A DNA stretch of 22,677 nucleotides from a virus. The notes beneath the pieces were generated by a model. The model did no database searches. It was not told the origin of the DNA and saw only the letters and a list, made by a program, of their open reading frames with translations. Shown here piece after piece: positions 7,119 through 14,254 of this stretch (positions are counted from its first letter, which is position 1; each line of letters opens with the position of its first letter). Made by a program: the position numbers and the translations under genes. Location: IMG/VR virus record IMGVR_UViG_3300031746_000185, positions 1 to 22,677 of that record; one strand, given 5' to 3'.

Positions 7119-8078
7119 TTAGCCGGCGATGCTCGTGATGCCGACGAAGTTCATGTTCCTGTGGTCTTCGTACGCCGCCGTCCACAAACCGCTCGTGAGC
7201 AGGTTGGCGTCGGTCGGGTTGGCAGTCGCCATGTAGAACGCTCTCGGAGCGGCTACATAGTCAACGGCAACCTTCTCGTACACGATGGTGTCCGCATTCG
7301 TCACGTCTTCCCAACCGTCCACGTACGGGGCTTGCTGGTGCGAGAAGTACAGCGCACCCTCGCCGAGCAAGTGGGTGTAGTAGATGTCGTCGCCAGCCGA
7401 GGACGTGGCGCCCGCTTCCGGGGTCAGGTCGTCGCTGATGATGACGTTGCGCACGCCGAGGATCGTCTCGATCATGCCGTTGTTGATGATCTCGCCGGAC
7501 CAGACGCCAGCGTACTTGTACGTGCTGATGAGGTCCTTGAGCAGGCTGTTCCAAGGCTTGCTGTGGATCAGCATGGTATGGAGCTGATCGGCGTTGTCGC
7601 CCATCTTGGCTCGGCCTTCTTGGACCGCCAGAACCGTGAGGGTTCCGCCGGTTACGTACTTGTGTGGGGTGGCTCCGACGTTCTCGCAAGCCTGAAGCGA
7701 GTAGTCCATGACCTTGATCGAGCGCTTGGCGAGCTGGTTACCAATCGTCACGGCAACCTTCTGTCCAAAGTCCTCGCCGGCCAACGCTAGCTGGTGCTTG
7801 TACCACTTGTTGCCGCTGTAGTCACGAAGGACCGGCACCTTGCCGTCGTTCGTGGCGAACGCGGTGAAGGACGCAGAGGACGTGGCGCCAATCGCGACCC
7901 GGCCGAACGCTGCGGCCTGCACGTACTTCGGGATGTTGACGAACTCGCCGCCTTGGGCGGTCAAGTTTGCGGTCGAGACATCCAGCGCACCGGATGCCAT
8001 GAGAGCAGCGAACTTTTGCTGAGAAAAAAGTCCCTGCGGCAAATAACGCGTTTGAATTACAGGAGTGTAAATTGCCAA
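7119..8078 (-). CDS. Major capsid protein
   Basis: A 319-residue protein if it starts at TTG 8078. AAGGAG lies 8 bases upstream of this TTG and the product would begin MAIYTPVIQTRYLPQG, a typical capsid opening. The frame is open up to 8252, but that stretch is a structured leader and translates to unlikely sequence. The body is rich in Ala, Gly, Thr and Val, with segments such as YKHQLALAGEDFGQKVAVTIG and VRNVIISDDLTPEAG like other phage capsid proteins. It follows the scaffold gene by two small ORFs, the normal order. It has its own promoter and leader, consistent with high expression. Which capsid family it belongs to is not certain. Confidence 0.85.
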   Translation of the reverse strand: MAIYTPVIQTRYLPQGLFSQQKFAALMASGALDVSTANLTAQGGEFVNIPKYVQAAAFGRVAIGATSSASFTAFATNDGKVPVLRDYSGNKWYKHQLALAGEDFGQKVAVTIGNQLAKRSIKVMDYSLQACENVGATPHKYVTGGTLTVLAVQEGRAKMGDNADQLHTMLIHSKPWNSLLKDLISTYKYAGVWSGEIINNGMIETILGVRNVIISDDLTPEAGATSSAGDDIYYTHLLGEGALYFSHQQAPYVDGWEDVTNADTIVYEKVAVDYVAAPRAFYMATANPTDANLLTSGLWTAAYEDHRNMNFVGITSIAG

Positions 8079-8191
8079 GTTGGTGGCTCCTTGCAAAGTC
8101 TTGGGAGGGATTCTTGCTCCAGCGGCGTACGCTGGTTGCTCACCCGTACCCCACAAGCCGAGCTCCGCAAGGCCAGAGGAACAAGCCCGAC

Positions 8192-8221
8192 GGCTCTCCG
8201 AGCCTGGGACTGTCCCTATCC
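8192..8221 (-). repeat. Leader module copy 3 (before capsid gene)
   Basis: Read on the minus strand it has GGATAGGGAC with the palindrome GGGAC-A-GTCCC (8206-8216), then the hairpin GGCTC-GGA-GAGCC (8192-8204). The same elements occur before the scaffold gene and before the methylase gene. Here they lie at the predicted start of the capsid transcript. Confidence 0.6.
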
Positions 8222-8223
8222 CG

Positions 8224-8252
8224 ATAATACTTGACAAGGGGCAAGGCCCCAA
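8224..8252 (-). promoter_or_regulatory. Promoter for the major capsid gene
   Basis: On the minus strand TTGGGG (8252-8247), a 17-bp spacer and TATTAT (8229-8224). The -35 is weak and the -10 is good. Transcription would start near 8217, giving a leader of about 140 nt. The site lies inside an imperfect palindrome (ATACTTG...CAAGTAT) shared with an opposing promoter. Confidence 0.5.
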
Positions 8253-8259
8253 GTATCAT
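8231..8259 (+). promoter_or_regulatory. Strong sigma-70-like promoter reading away from the capsid gene
   Basis: TTGACA (8231-8236), exactly 17 bp, then TATCAT (8254-8259). The -35 is a perfect consensus and the -10 matches 5 of 6 positions. The -35 elements of this and the capsid promoter lie between the two -10 elements, a back-to-back overlapping pair, so polymerase may occupy only one at a time. Confidence 0.6.
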
Positions 8260-8265
8260 GAAGGC

Positions 8266-8376
8266 ATCGGGGCTGCAACCCTCACCCGGGAGTTGCCCCG
8301 GCTCCCATGCGGGCCAGAACCTATCATGGGATGACGCCCCTGGATGACCAATAGGCTCCAGGGGCGTATCTTTTTT
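8266..8376 (+). ncRNA. Candidate small RNA of about 110 nt
   Basis: A near-consensus promoter is followed about 110 nt later by a T6 intrinsic terminator, with no ORF that has a ribosome site in between. The only ATG frame begins inside the -10 box. The predicted RNA can form a 5' hairpin (GCAAC near 8274 with GTTGC near 8293, flanked by CGGG/CCCG) and the terminator stem. It is not antisense to any gene found here. A regulatory or packaging role is possible. Ends are predictions from the promoter and T-tract. Confidence 0.5.
8334..8376 (+). terminator. Intrinsic terminator, plus strand
   Basis: ACGCCCCTGGA (8334-8344) pairs with TCCAGGGGCGT (8357-8367), an 11-bp stem with a 12-base loop, followed by ATC and T6 (8371-8376). 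The stem closely matches the terminator-like hairpin at 18457-18490. Confidence 0.85.
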
Positions 8377-8387
8377 AATCTCAAATT

Positions 8388-8412
8388 AAAAACCCCGACC
8401 ACGAGGCCGGGG
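8388..8412 (-). terminator. Intrinsic terminator, minus strand, ending the terminase-scaffold transcript
   Basis: On the minus strand CCCCG-G-CC, loop TCGT, then GG-T-CGGGG and a T5 run (8392-8388). The stem has 7 pairs and one mismatch. It lies about 50 bases after the KTSC stop, which explains why the capsid gene needs its own promoter. Bases 8079-8463 otherwise hold no gene, only leader, promoters, the small RNA candidate and the two terminators. Confidence 0.8.
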
Positions 8413-8463
8413 CGGAACAGGAGTGACCCCATCCAGCTCGAATGAGGCACTGATCAGGACTAA

Positions 8464-8664
8464 TTATACGTCGTACGTTGGCTTGATCTCGGCGTTGAAA
8501 AACTGCCCCTTTGACGCAGCCTCGACGAATTCTTGGTACGTGTCCGGGTCGACGCCTTGATACTCGTAGGGCCCACGATCCGCTATCCAGACGATCAGCA
8601 GCTCTTTATCCTCGTCGTAGGACAAGGCGTCTATGAAGCTTGACGTGACGTATTGGGTCAGCAT
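8464..8664 (-). CDS. KTSC-domain protein
   Basis: A 66-residue protein matching the whole of the small KTSC domain. The opening TSSFIDALSYDEDKELLIVW, the central YEYQGVDPDTYQEFVEA and the ending SKGQFFNAEIKPTY correspond to the family pattern 'SS-x-I-x-xhxYd...L-x-hxF...YxYxxVpxxxYxxhxxAxSxGxyhnxxIxxxY'. KTSC domains are common in phages and bacteria as stand-alone genes or fused to other domains. Their biochemical role is not established, with nucleic-acid or ribosome-related functions suggested. It is the last gene of the transcript that begins upstream of the scaffold. Confidence 0.75.
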   Translation of the reverse strand: MLTQYVTSSFIDALSYDEDKELLIVWIADRGPYEYQGVDPDTYQEFVEAASKGQFFNAEIKPTYDV

Positions 8665-8665
8665 G

Positions 8666-8854
8666 TCACTTGGCCCCGGCTGATTCCATGCAGCTACCCC
8701 TCACGATCATTATCCAGTCGAATAGCAATAGCTTCGCCCGCCTTGGGCCAACTTCAGCCAAGGCCGAGGAGTAGACCACTTTGGCCTGCTCCTCGACCTC
8801 GGGCGAGTCCTTCAGTTCAACTGCCCAGTTGCGTATGAACTCGTGGATGTCCAT
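8666..8854 (-). CDS. Small unknown protein
   Basis: A 62-residue helical protein (MDIHEFIRNWAVELKDSPEV opening). It is coupled to the scaffold stop by TAATG and followed by the KTSC gene after one base. It has two predicted helices and no cysteine cluster or membrane segment. I do not recognise it. Position between scaffold and capsid suggests a head-assembly or decoration-related role, but nothing in the residues shows this. Confidence 0.6.
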   Translation of the reverse strand: MDIHEFIRNWAVELKDSPEVEEQAKVVYSSALAEVGPRRAKLLLFDWIMIVRGSCMESAGAK

Positions 8855-9603
8855 TACTTGGGCTTGATCCCCATGCCAGCCAACGTCCTGGCCTTGACTG
8901 CCGCAGGGGTGTAGTACGCCTGCTCAGCAGCCTTCAGGCCGTCAGGGTCCGACTGCTCCCATGACGCCATGAGCTTCCTGTCCCCCAGGGCCGCCTCGTA
9001 TGACATCGTGGTGCCCTTGTTGCCAGCGCTCTGCCCATGCCTCGTGGGCAAGCCGTCAGCCAACAGGTATGGCCTTGCCGAGGCGAACTGTTGCAAGTAG
9101 GACTCGAGGGTGACTGCGTTCAGCTTCTCGTCAAGCAGGGGCTTGCCGTCCGGGCCCTTGACGAAGACATTGAGATCGTCTGGGTTGAGGGACACGACGT
9201 CGCTCAAGAGCTTGGGCAGATCATTTACCGCCTCTGGGGTAAGTCCCTTGACTGAGAGGGCAGCAGTTTTGATGGCCAATGGGACGAGTCGTTCGGCGGT
9301 GGCCCTGCGGTTCTCTTCCAGCTTGGACTGCCACTTCTGTTCGGCGTTCTGAAGGGCTTGCTTGTAGTTGCCCTCGCTCTCGAGCTTGGCCTGCTCGAGT
9401 TGCTGCTTGGTTTGGGTCTCGGTCTTGGCTCGCTCTGCTTCCTTCTGTCGGAAGCCTTGAATCTCTGCGTCAATGGAACGGACACGTTCCTTGAGAGAGT
9501 CACGATCAGTCACGAGTTCAGTCCATGCTTCCTTCCAGGGCTTTCCGCCTGGGGCGAGGTCCGGCTTCGGGTCAGTTGGGGGTACGACCACTGGTTCTGC
9601 CAT
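8854..9603 (-). CDS. Capsid scaffold protein
   Basis: A 249-residue, charged, coiled-coil protein. Residues about 30-100 form a long helix rich in Glu, Lys and Gln (KQQLEQAKLESEGNYKQALQ), after a Pro-rich opening. Such proteins fill the procapsid and leave or are cleaved before DNA entry. It lies between portal/methylase and capsid genes, the standard place. GAAGGAG precedes ATG 9603. Length and composition are typical of scaffolds of phages with HK97-fold capsids. Confidence 0.75.
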   Translation of the reverse strand: MAEPVVVPPTDPKPDLAPGGKPWKEAWTELVTDRDSLKERVRSIDAEIQGFRQKEAERAKTETQTKQQLEQAKLESEGNYKQALQNAEQKWQSKLEENRRATAERLVPLAIKTAALSVKGLTPEAVNDLPKLLSDVVSLNPDDLNVFVKGPDGKPLLDEKLNAVTLESYLQQFASARPYLLADGLPTRHGQSAGNKGTTMSYEAALGDRKLMASWEQSDPDGLKAAEQAYYTPAAVKARTLAGMGIKPK

Positions 9604-9619
9604 TGTCTTGCTCCTTCAC

Positions 9620-9674
9620 TCTCTCCGAGAATGCCATGCCCCCTCCGGGGGACATGGATGTCACGTCCCTATCC
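9620..9674 (-). repeat. Leader module copy 2 (before scaffold gene)
   Basis: On the minus strand it begins GGATAGGGAC right after the methylase stop, with GGGAC (9649-9653) and GTCCC (9665-9669) as inverted arms. A 10-bp hairpin at 9634-9657 (CCATG-CCCCC, loop TCC, GGGGG-A-CATGG on the plus strand) and TCTC-GGA-GAGA (9630-9620) follow. The module ends just before the scaffold ribosome site. Confidence 0.6.
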
Positions 9675-10921
9675 TAGTCCCAGTCCATGCTTCGTGGGCC
9701 CACGAGATCGGGCTCCATGGATTCCCTGGGGCTGTCCTTGGCTACTTCCAGGTCGCCTTCCTTGAGGCAATGAGGGCTGAACCATATGCGCTCCATGTGG
9801 CGGTTCACGTTGCCCTTCTTCTCCTTCGCCATGCCGATGTTTCCAGTCCATGGCATGACTTGCCAGCCTGGGAGGTTGTACTCGCCCTCCAAGCCGCACA
9901 GGGCGATCCTCATGTCCGGGTCGTCCTGGTTGGCCATGCAGAAGGACATGATCTCGGCCGTCATGGAACCGTCGTTGGAGTTGATGGAGTATACGTCCTG
10001 CTGCTCCCGGTTCTCCATGCTGTATGGAGGGTCGAGGAACACTCCAGTAAGTCCATGTCTCTGGGCCACGCTTGGCGTACATACCCTCTTCCAGTCTCCG
10101 CAGCAAACCCGGACGAACCTGAGCCTGTCCCGAAGGTCCCGCATGTATGCACGCAAGTCCTCCAGGCGCTCCTCGCATGTCCGGTTGCGCCCGTTCATGA
10201 CCCGCTCCACGCATCGAGTTCCACCAAGGCTAGGCTTCTGCTGATTTAGCTCCCTGTTGACGCCAAGGCCTGAGTTGCTAAGGCTAGGCTTCTGCTGCTT
10301 TAGCGCCCTGTTGACGCCCTGGCCTGAGTCGCCAAGGTGAGGGACTGCCTGCTTTAGCGCCCTGTTGACGCCCTGGCCTGAGTCGCCAAGGTGAGGACTG
10401 CGTCCTGTATTGCCTGGCCCAAGCGCCCTGTTGACGCCGACGCCAGAGTCGCCAAGGCGAGGTATAGGTCCCGACCGGGCGTCTTTGACGTTGTCCTCAA
10501 GTAACCCTTTGTTCGAGCACCAGTTCGCCCCGATCCACGAACTCAACCCCCACATCCACCAACCCGCCACCTTGCAGTCGTGGTACTCGGGCTCCGTCCG
10601 CATGCGCCTCCTGAAGTCCTTGTTGTCGTAGAGCCAGCGATGCCGGGCATGCAGGTCCGCCTCGTTCACCGGCCCGTCAGCCCACTTGGCCACCTCGTCC
10701 GGGTCCATGGACATGGACCGCCAGGCGTTGGACAAGTAGCAGTCGATGTCGTTGACCGTCTCGATCTTGTTCGTCTCGAAGGGCCAGTCCGGCCTGGCGA
10801 GCAGGACGGCCAGGCTCCCGGCGAAGGGCTCGACGTAGTTGTGGACCTCGCCCAGGCGAGGCCAGACCTCGTGGGATATGCGTCTCTTGCCGCCAAACCA
10901 TGGGAAGGGTGCCTTGAGCAT
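9674..10921 (-). CDS. D12-class DNA adenine methyltransferase with internal peptide repeat
   Basis: A 415-residue protein from ATG 10921, chosen over an upstream TTG because AGGAGA lies 7 bases before it. Motif I region PFPWFGGKRR (residues 6-14) binds S-adenosylmethionine, with YVEPFAGSLAVLLARP following. The catalytic DPPY is at residues 297-300, preceded by LTGVFL. These define Dam-like N6-adenine methylases. Target sequence cannot be told. Residues about 153-233, in the region between the motifs, carry four to five copies of a 'LGDSGxGVNRAL' unit, making it longer than usual Dam proteins. It lies between portal and scaffold, with the same leader module on both sides. Likely roles are protection from host restriction or marking of DNA for packaging. 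Confidence 0.88.
   Translation of the reverse strand: MLKAPFPWFGGKRRISHEVWPRLGEVHNYVEPFAGSLAVLLARPDWPFETNKIETVNDIDCYLSNAWRSMSMDPDEVAKWADGPVNEADLHARHRWLYDNKDFRRRMRTEPEYHDCKVAGWWMWGLSSWIGANWCSNKGLLEDNVKDARSGPIPRLGDSGVGVNRALGPGNTGRSPHLGDSGQGVNRALKQAVPHLGDSGQGVNRALKQQKPSLSNSGLGVNRELNQQKPSLGGTRCVERVMNGRNRTCEERLEDLRAYMRDLRDRLRFVRVCCGDWKRVCTPSVAQRHGLTGVFLDPPYSMENREQQDVYSINSNDGSMTAEIMSFCMANQDDPDMRIALCGLEGEYNLPGWQVMPWTGNIGMAKEKKGNVNRHMERIWFSPHCLKEGDLEVAKDSPRESMEPDLVGPRSMDWD
10225..10463 (-). repeat. Tandem coding repeat inside the methylase gene
   Basis: Degenerate direct repeats of about 54-63 bp, each containing a core close to CCCTGTTGACGCC and GAGTCGCCAAGG on the plus strand. Two adjacent units are almost identical over about 40 bp. 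Each keeps the reading frame and encodes a 'P-x-LGDSGxGVNRALxQ' peptide. Both in-frame length and near-identity suggest recent expansion by slippage or recombination. Confidence 0.85.
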
Positions 10922-10933
10922 TCGTGGTCTCCT

Positions 10934-10986
10934 GGCTCTCCGAGCCAAGCCCTTGGGGTTCCACCCCTCGGGACATGTCCCTATCC
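10934..10986 (-). repeat. Leader module copy 1 (before methylase gene)
   Basis: On the minus strand it begins in the portal stop region with GGATAGGGAC and the palindrome GGGACATGTCCC (10970-10981). A hairpin GGGGT-GGA-ACCCC (10955-10967) and the hairpin GGCTC-GGA-GAGCC (10934-10946) follow. The methylase ribosome site starts 2 bases later. Confidence 0.65.
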
Positions 10987-12618
10987 TACCATTGGCCCGC
11001 TTGGCGCCTTGCTTCCAGGCGCATAGGCCGGGTTCTGCGCCTTGCGCTGGTCCAGGTTCTCCCGCCTGTACATGGCCGGGTCGCTCTTCAGGTGGTCCTT
11101 GACCAGCTTCATCACGGTCGAGTCGTCCAGCTCCGGATGCTCCGCCTTCTCCTTGGCGAACCCAAGCTGCTCGTCCGTCTCTCCAGTGCCTACTTCCTGC
11201 TCCGGGACGATCCCAGTTGCGTACTTGCTCTCGATCTCCTGGTGCATCTCCTCGAGCTCGTCAGCCTCCATCTTGGCGCTGAACGCCAGGTCTGCCCACT
11301 TCTTGACCTGGGCCTTCTTGCACGTCTGAGGCAAGTCAGCCGCTATGACTGAGATCGTGGACGTCAACTCTTCCGCAAGGTTCTCGTCGTCGAAGTTCTC
11401 AGGGTAGTCCGGCCCCTCAACCTCAATCCCCAACGCCCCGGCCACCAAGTCCGTGACCTTCTCTTCGGCGTCCTCAGCCATGTCGCTGATCTCTGAAGCC
11501 TTGAATGCCGACTCGGTGAACCTGATCTTCAGGGCCCTGCCTGACTCCGGGCCGGATTCCGTGAGGGGATCCTTGAGTCCCATGGTTCGGTAAATCTCTC
11601 GTACCTCGCCCTCAATCGTCTGGCGCAGGGACTCGGCTTGGCTTGGGTCTGAGGACAGCCTCTCGAACTTGACTGAGTTGGCGTCAACGGGCATGACGAT
11701 CACCTTGCGTGACCCCACGTCGAACGCCTGCAACATGTCCTGCGTGGCGCTTGGACACGCCAACCACCACTGCGAGAACGTGTTCTTGCTGAGTTCTTCC
11801 CGCAGGATGGAATCCAGATTAAAGATTGACATTTGCAGCTCGGCTACGTCCTCGATCATGCTCTCGCCACATGAGTGCGGCTTGACCCACACTATGGGCA
11901 TTCCTTCCCAGCCATGCTCAACAGCCTGCTCTATGGACTTGATCTTGCCGTCCTTGCCCAGCAGTACGTCCTGGTATCCAACCTCGTCCCACAGTCTTGC
12001 CCCGCCGTATTCGCCAATGGACTCGTCTGTCACGAGCAGCTCGTCGTCCGTCCAGTTGATTACCCGGCATGGGTCCAAGTCCCGCATCACGATCCTGGAC
12101 CCGGCGGCCTTGGCCTGGGCTAGCGTCATGTTGGGTTCTGGCTTCGTGGTATCCAGCATGACGAACCAGCGGCCGGAGACGCAGGCCTTCAGGACGCATT
12201 CCCTCATGAACTCGGGCAGGCACATGTCATTGCCGTCCACGTCCTCGCTGAACTCCTCGAAGGCGGGCGTCGAGTCCCTGGTGATTGGGCTTGAGAAGAC
12301 GTATCCAATCATCTTGTCCACGAGGGCGCGGCAGAAGTTATGGCAAGTGGACAGCCTCTTGCGCCTGTCCCATGCCTTGCCTGACTCTTGTTCATGTTTG
12401 ACGAGGACGTCCTGTCCCTCGGAGTCCTTGGCGTTTTTGTAGGCGGCGCCGCCCTTGTAGCTGGCCTTGAGGAACTTCCACTTGAGGCTGAGCTTGAGGT
12501 AATCCTCGTGGAAGGGCAACGGCTTGCCTGCCTCTAGGCTGATACCAGGGGTGGGCTGAGCCTGACTCTGGTCCAGAATCTCCTGGTACTTCATGTTACG
12601 CTTGGCTAGTCCGCCCAT
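10981..12618 (-). CDS. Portal protein
   Basis: A 545-residue protein placed after the large terminase. The early segment (YKGGAAYKNAKD, then CHNFCRALVDKMIGYVFSSP) matches the opening of SPP1 gp6/DUF4055-type portals, where a helix with 'D-x-x-hGYhF' follows. A central helix with EIYRTMGLKDPLTESGPESG corresponds to the portal crown/stem region. Acidic C-terminal helices (about residues 375-500) end in a Pro-rich tail. Twelve copies form the ring through which DNA enters the capsid. AGGAGA precedes ATG 12618. Confidence 0.85.
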   Translation of the reverse strand: MGGLAKRNMKYQEILDQSQAQPTPGISLEAGKPLPFHEDYLKLSLKWKFLKASYKGGAAYKNAKDSEGQDVLVKHEQESGKAWDRRKRLSTCHNFCRALVDKMIGYVFSSPITRDSTPAFEEFSEDVDGNDMCLPEFMRECVLKACVSGRWFVMLDTTKPEPNMTLAQAKAAGSRIVMRDLDPCRVINWTDDELLVTDESIGEYGGARLWDEVGYQDVLLGKDGKIKSIEQAVEHGWEGMPIVWVKPHSCGESMIEDVAELQMSIFNLDSILREELSKNTFSQWWLACPSATQDMLQAFDVGSRKVIVMPVDANSVKFERLSSDPSQAESLRQTIEGEVREIYRTMGLKDPLTESGPESGRALKIRFTESAFKASEISDMAEDAEEKVTDLVAGALGIEVEGPDYPENFDDENLAEELTSTISVIAADLPQTCKKAQVKKWADLAFSAKMEADELEEMHQEIESKYATGIVPEQEVGTGETDEQLGFAKEKAEHPELDDSTVMKLVKDHLKSDPAMYRRENLDQRKAQNPAYAPGSKAPSGPMVG

Positions 12619-12634
12619 GGTATGTCTCCTATTC

Positions 12635-12862
12635 TCAGAGTATCTCTTGATCCCATTCAGGGGAACAAGGTTCCAAGTCCTCTTCCCACCAGCCCTCTTC
12701 TATCCCGCTGACGAAGTACGACCACTTGGCGTACTGCGAGTCTGGCCTGAAGTCGCAGAACTGCATGGCGATTATCGTCCATTGTCTCTTGCCACGTCCC
12801 TTGATCGTGACTCTTTGTCCGACATGCAGCCTTGGCTCCTCGCATATGTCAACCTTGACCAT
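12635..12862 (-). CDS. Small unknown protein, SH3-like beta sequence
   Basis: A 75-residue protein between terminase and portal. The pattern VGQRVTIKGRGKRQWTIIAM followed by YFVSGIEEGWWEEDLEP suggests a five-strand barrel (KOW/SH3-like), similar to small phage proteins that start 'G-x-x-V...W...hxV.....WhxExxL'. AGGACAG lies upstream of the start. No function can be given. Only short gaps separate it from both neighbours, so it is part of the head operon. Confidence 0.6.
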   Translation of the reverse strand: MVKVDICEEPRLHVGQRVTIKGRGKRQWTIIAMQFCDFRPDSQYAKWSYFVSGIEEGWWEEDLEPCSPEWDQEIL

Positions 12863-12871
12863 GCCACTGTC

Positions 12872-14254
12872 CTATCGATCCGCCCCTACTGGGGCAGGGA
12901 ATCCACGCTCCTGTGGGGCCTTCTGCTGGACTGGCTTGTCCAGCGACCCGTCCAGCCCGAAAGCCTGCGCTTCGCTGCCCACCGGGAACAGGCGATGCAC
13001 CAAATATCCAAGTGCGTCCCCCATATGGGTTCGCTTGGAATCGCTCTTGTCTATCTTCCCGTAGTCGTCCCACGATACCTCTTCCAAGTCTGTGATGAGT
13101 TCTCGGCAGGACTGATCGAATGTCAACCGTGGGTTACCTTCCGCGGGGTCGAGCATGGCGTTGACGCTGTTGTACCTGTCCACGACCCTCGGCTTGGCGA
13201 CGCCGTTCAGGCTTCGTGACCTCTTGAAGAGCTTTCGCATGGCCCCGTCCATGATCTGCACGTCCGATTCCAGAGTCCTAGTCGACCTGGCGGCCCCTGC
13301 CTCGTCACACATATGCCAAATCTCCAAGAACTTGTCGGCATAACGACTTGCGACTAGCTCGCAGGCGATCCTTGTCTGTGCGTTGTCACGTATTATGACT
13401 TCATGGAAGACGTGCATTGTCCTCTTTGCGGGATCGTGCTGGGCGATGACCCCGCAAAGAGGAGACACGTTAAGGTCCATGGAGAAGAGCAAGGGCTTGC
13501 GGACGTCGTAACAAACTCCAGTGGAGTCCATGGAACTCGTGACGTGCTTGTTCCTGTCGAACACGAAGGCCCTGCCTTGTTGATCCTCGACCCAGTTGCC
13601 CAGGACTTCCTGATTGAGTTGTTGTTGGCCATAGGTTGAGACGAGGTTCTGGATGTAGCCCGCCGGCAGGTTGGCCTCGTTGTCGTAGGTGGACCCACGG
13701 ACGACGAGCCAGTCCGTCCTTGGGTTGGACACCATGCGCTTGTAGAGCCAGCCACGCTTGCCATTCGGGGTTGAGGTGATCCTGATCTGTCTGGGGCCAA
13801 TCTTGCCCCTCATGCGCCCCAGCATGACGTCGAGGACGACTTCTTCCATGTCTCTGGCTTCGTCGAGGTAGCAGAAGTCTATCTCGATGCCACGGACGGC
13901 CCTGTCGATTCCTGACTCGAACATGGAGCGCAGGAGTATCTGGGTACCACCGGCGATGGACAGGACGTTGCTATGGGACTCGAACCTGGATGGCCAAGGG
14001 GGAGCCTCGCCGAGGTAGTATGGCACGCCCATGGAGTCCAGGTGTTGCTTGATCGAGGGGACGACGACGGCATGTAGCTGCGAGGGGGTGTTGGCCCCGA
14101 TCAATCCAAGGGAGCCCTTGTTCGTGATGGAGGTTATGGAAGCCCATAGGGTTCCAATCCATGTCTTGCCGGAGCCTAGTCCGGACAGGAAGGCTGCCAC
14201 TGGGAGCGTGGACAGGAGGAAGTCCTTTTGGGATTGGCTAAGCGTCAGGTTCAC
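12872..14254 (-). CDS. terL: Terminase large subunit
   Basis: A 460-residue protein with GTG start at 14254, overlapping the small subunit gene by 17 bases. Walker A is SGLGSGKT (residues 24-31). Walker B is FCYLDEARD with D131/E132. The C-terminal RNase-H-like nuclease shows the first acidic site in LLFSMDLNVSP (D260) and a late one in HMGDALGYLVHRL (D413). It powers DNA translocation into the procapsid and cuts the concatemer. All key residues are present, so it should be active. The ending QQKAPQERGFPAPVG is low complexity. Confidence 0.95.
   Translation of the reverse strand: MNLTLSQSQKDFLLSTLPVAAFLSGLGSGKTWIGTLWASITSITNKGSLGLIGANTPSQLHAVVVPSIKQHLDSMGVPYYLGEAPPWPSRFESHSNVLSIAGGTQILLRSMFESGIDRAVRGIEIDFCYLDEARDMEEVVLDVMLGRMRGKIGPRQIRITSTPNGKRGWLYKRMVSNPRTDWLVVRGSTYDNEANLPAGYIQNLVSTYGQQQLNQEVLGNWVEDQQGRAFVFDRNKHVTSSMDSTGVCYDVRKPLLFSMDLNVSPLCGVIAQHDPAKRTMHVFHEVIIRDNAQTRIACELVASRYADKFLEIWHMCDEAGAARSTRTLESDVQIMDGAMRKLFKRSRSLNGVAKPRVVDRYNSVNAMLDPAEGNPRLTFDQSCRELITDLEEVSWDDYGKIDKSDSKRTHMGDALGYLVHRLFPVGSEAQAFGLDGSLDKPVQQKAPQERGFPAPVGADR

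Noticed and set aside
8079-8252. N-terminal extension of the capsid ORF by 58 residues
   Set aside because: It lies over the promoter and structured leader, reads as unlikely protein, and a better ribosome site precedes TTG 8078.
8256-8450. Minus-strand ORF of 64 aa between capsid and KTSC genes
   Set aside because: It covers two terminators and a promoter and has no ribosome site.
10225-10463. CRISPR-like array
   Set aside because: Repeats are coding, in frame and degenerate, with no unique spacers of constant length. They lie inside a methylase.
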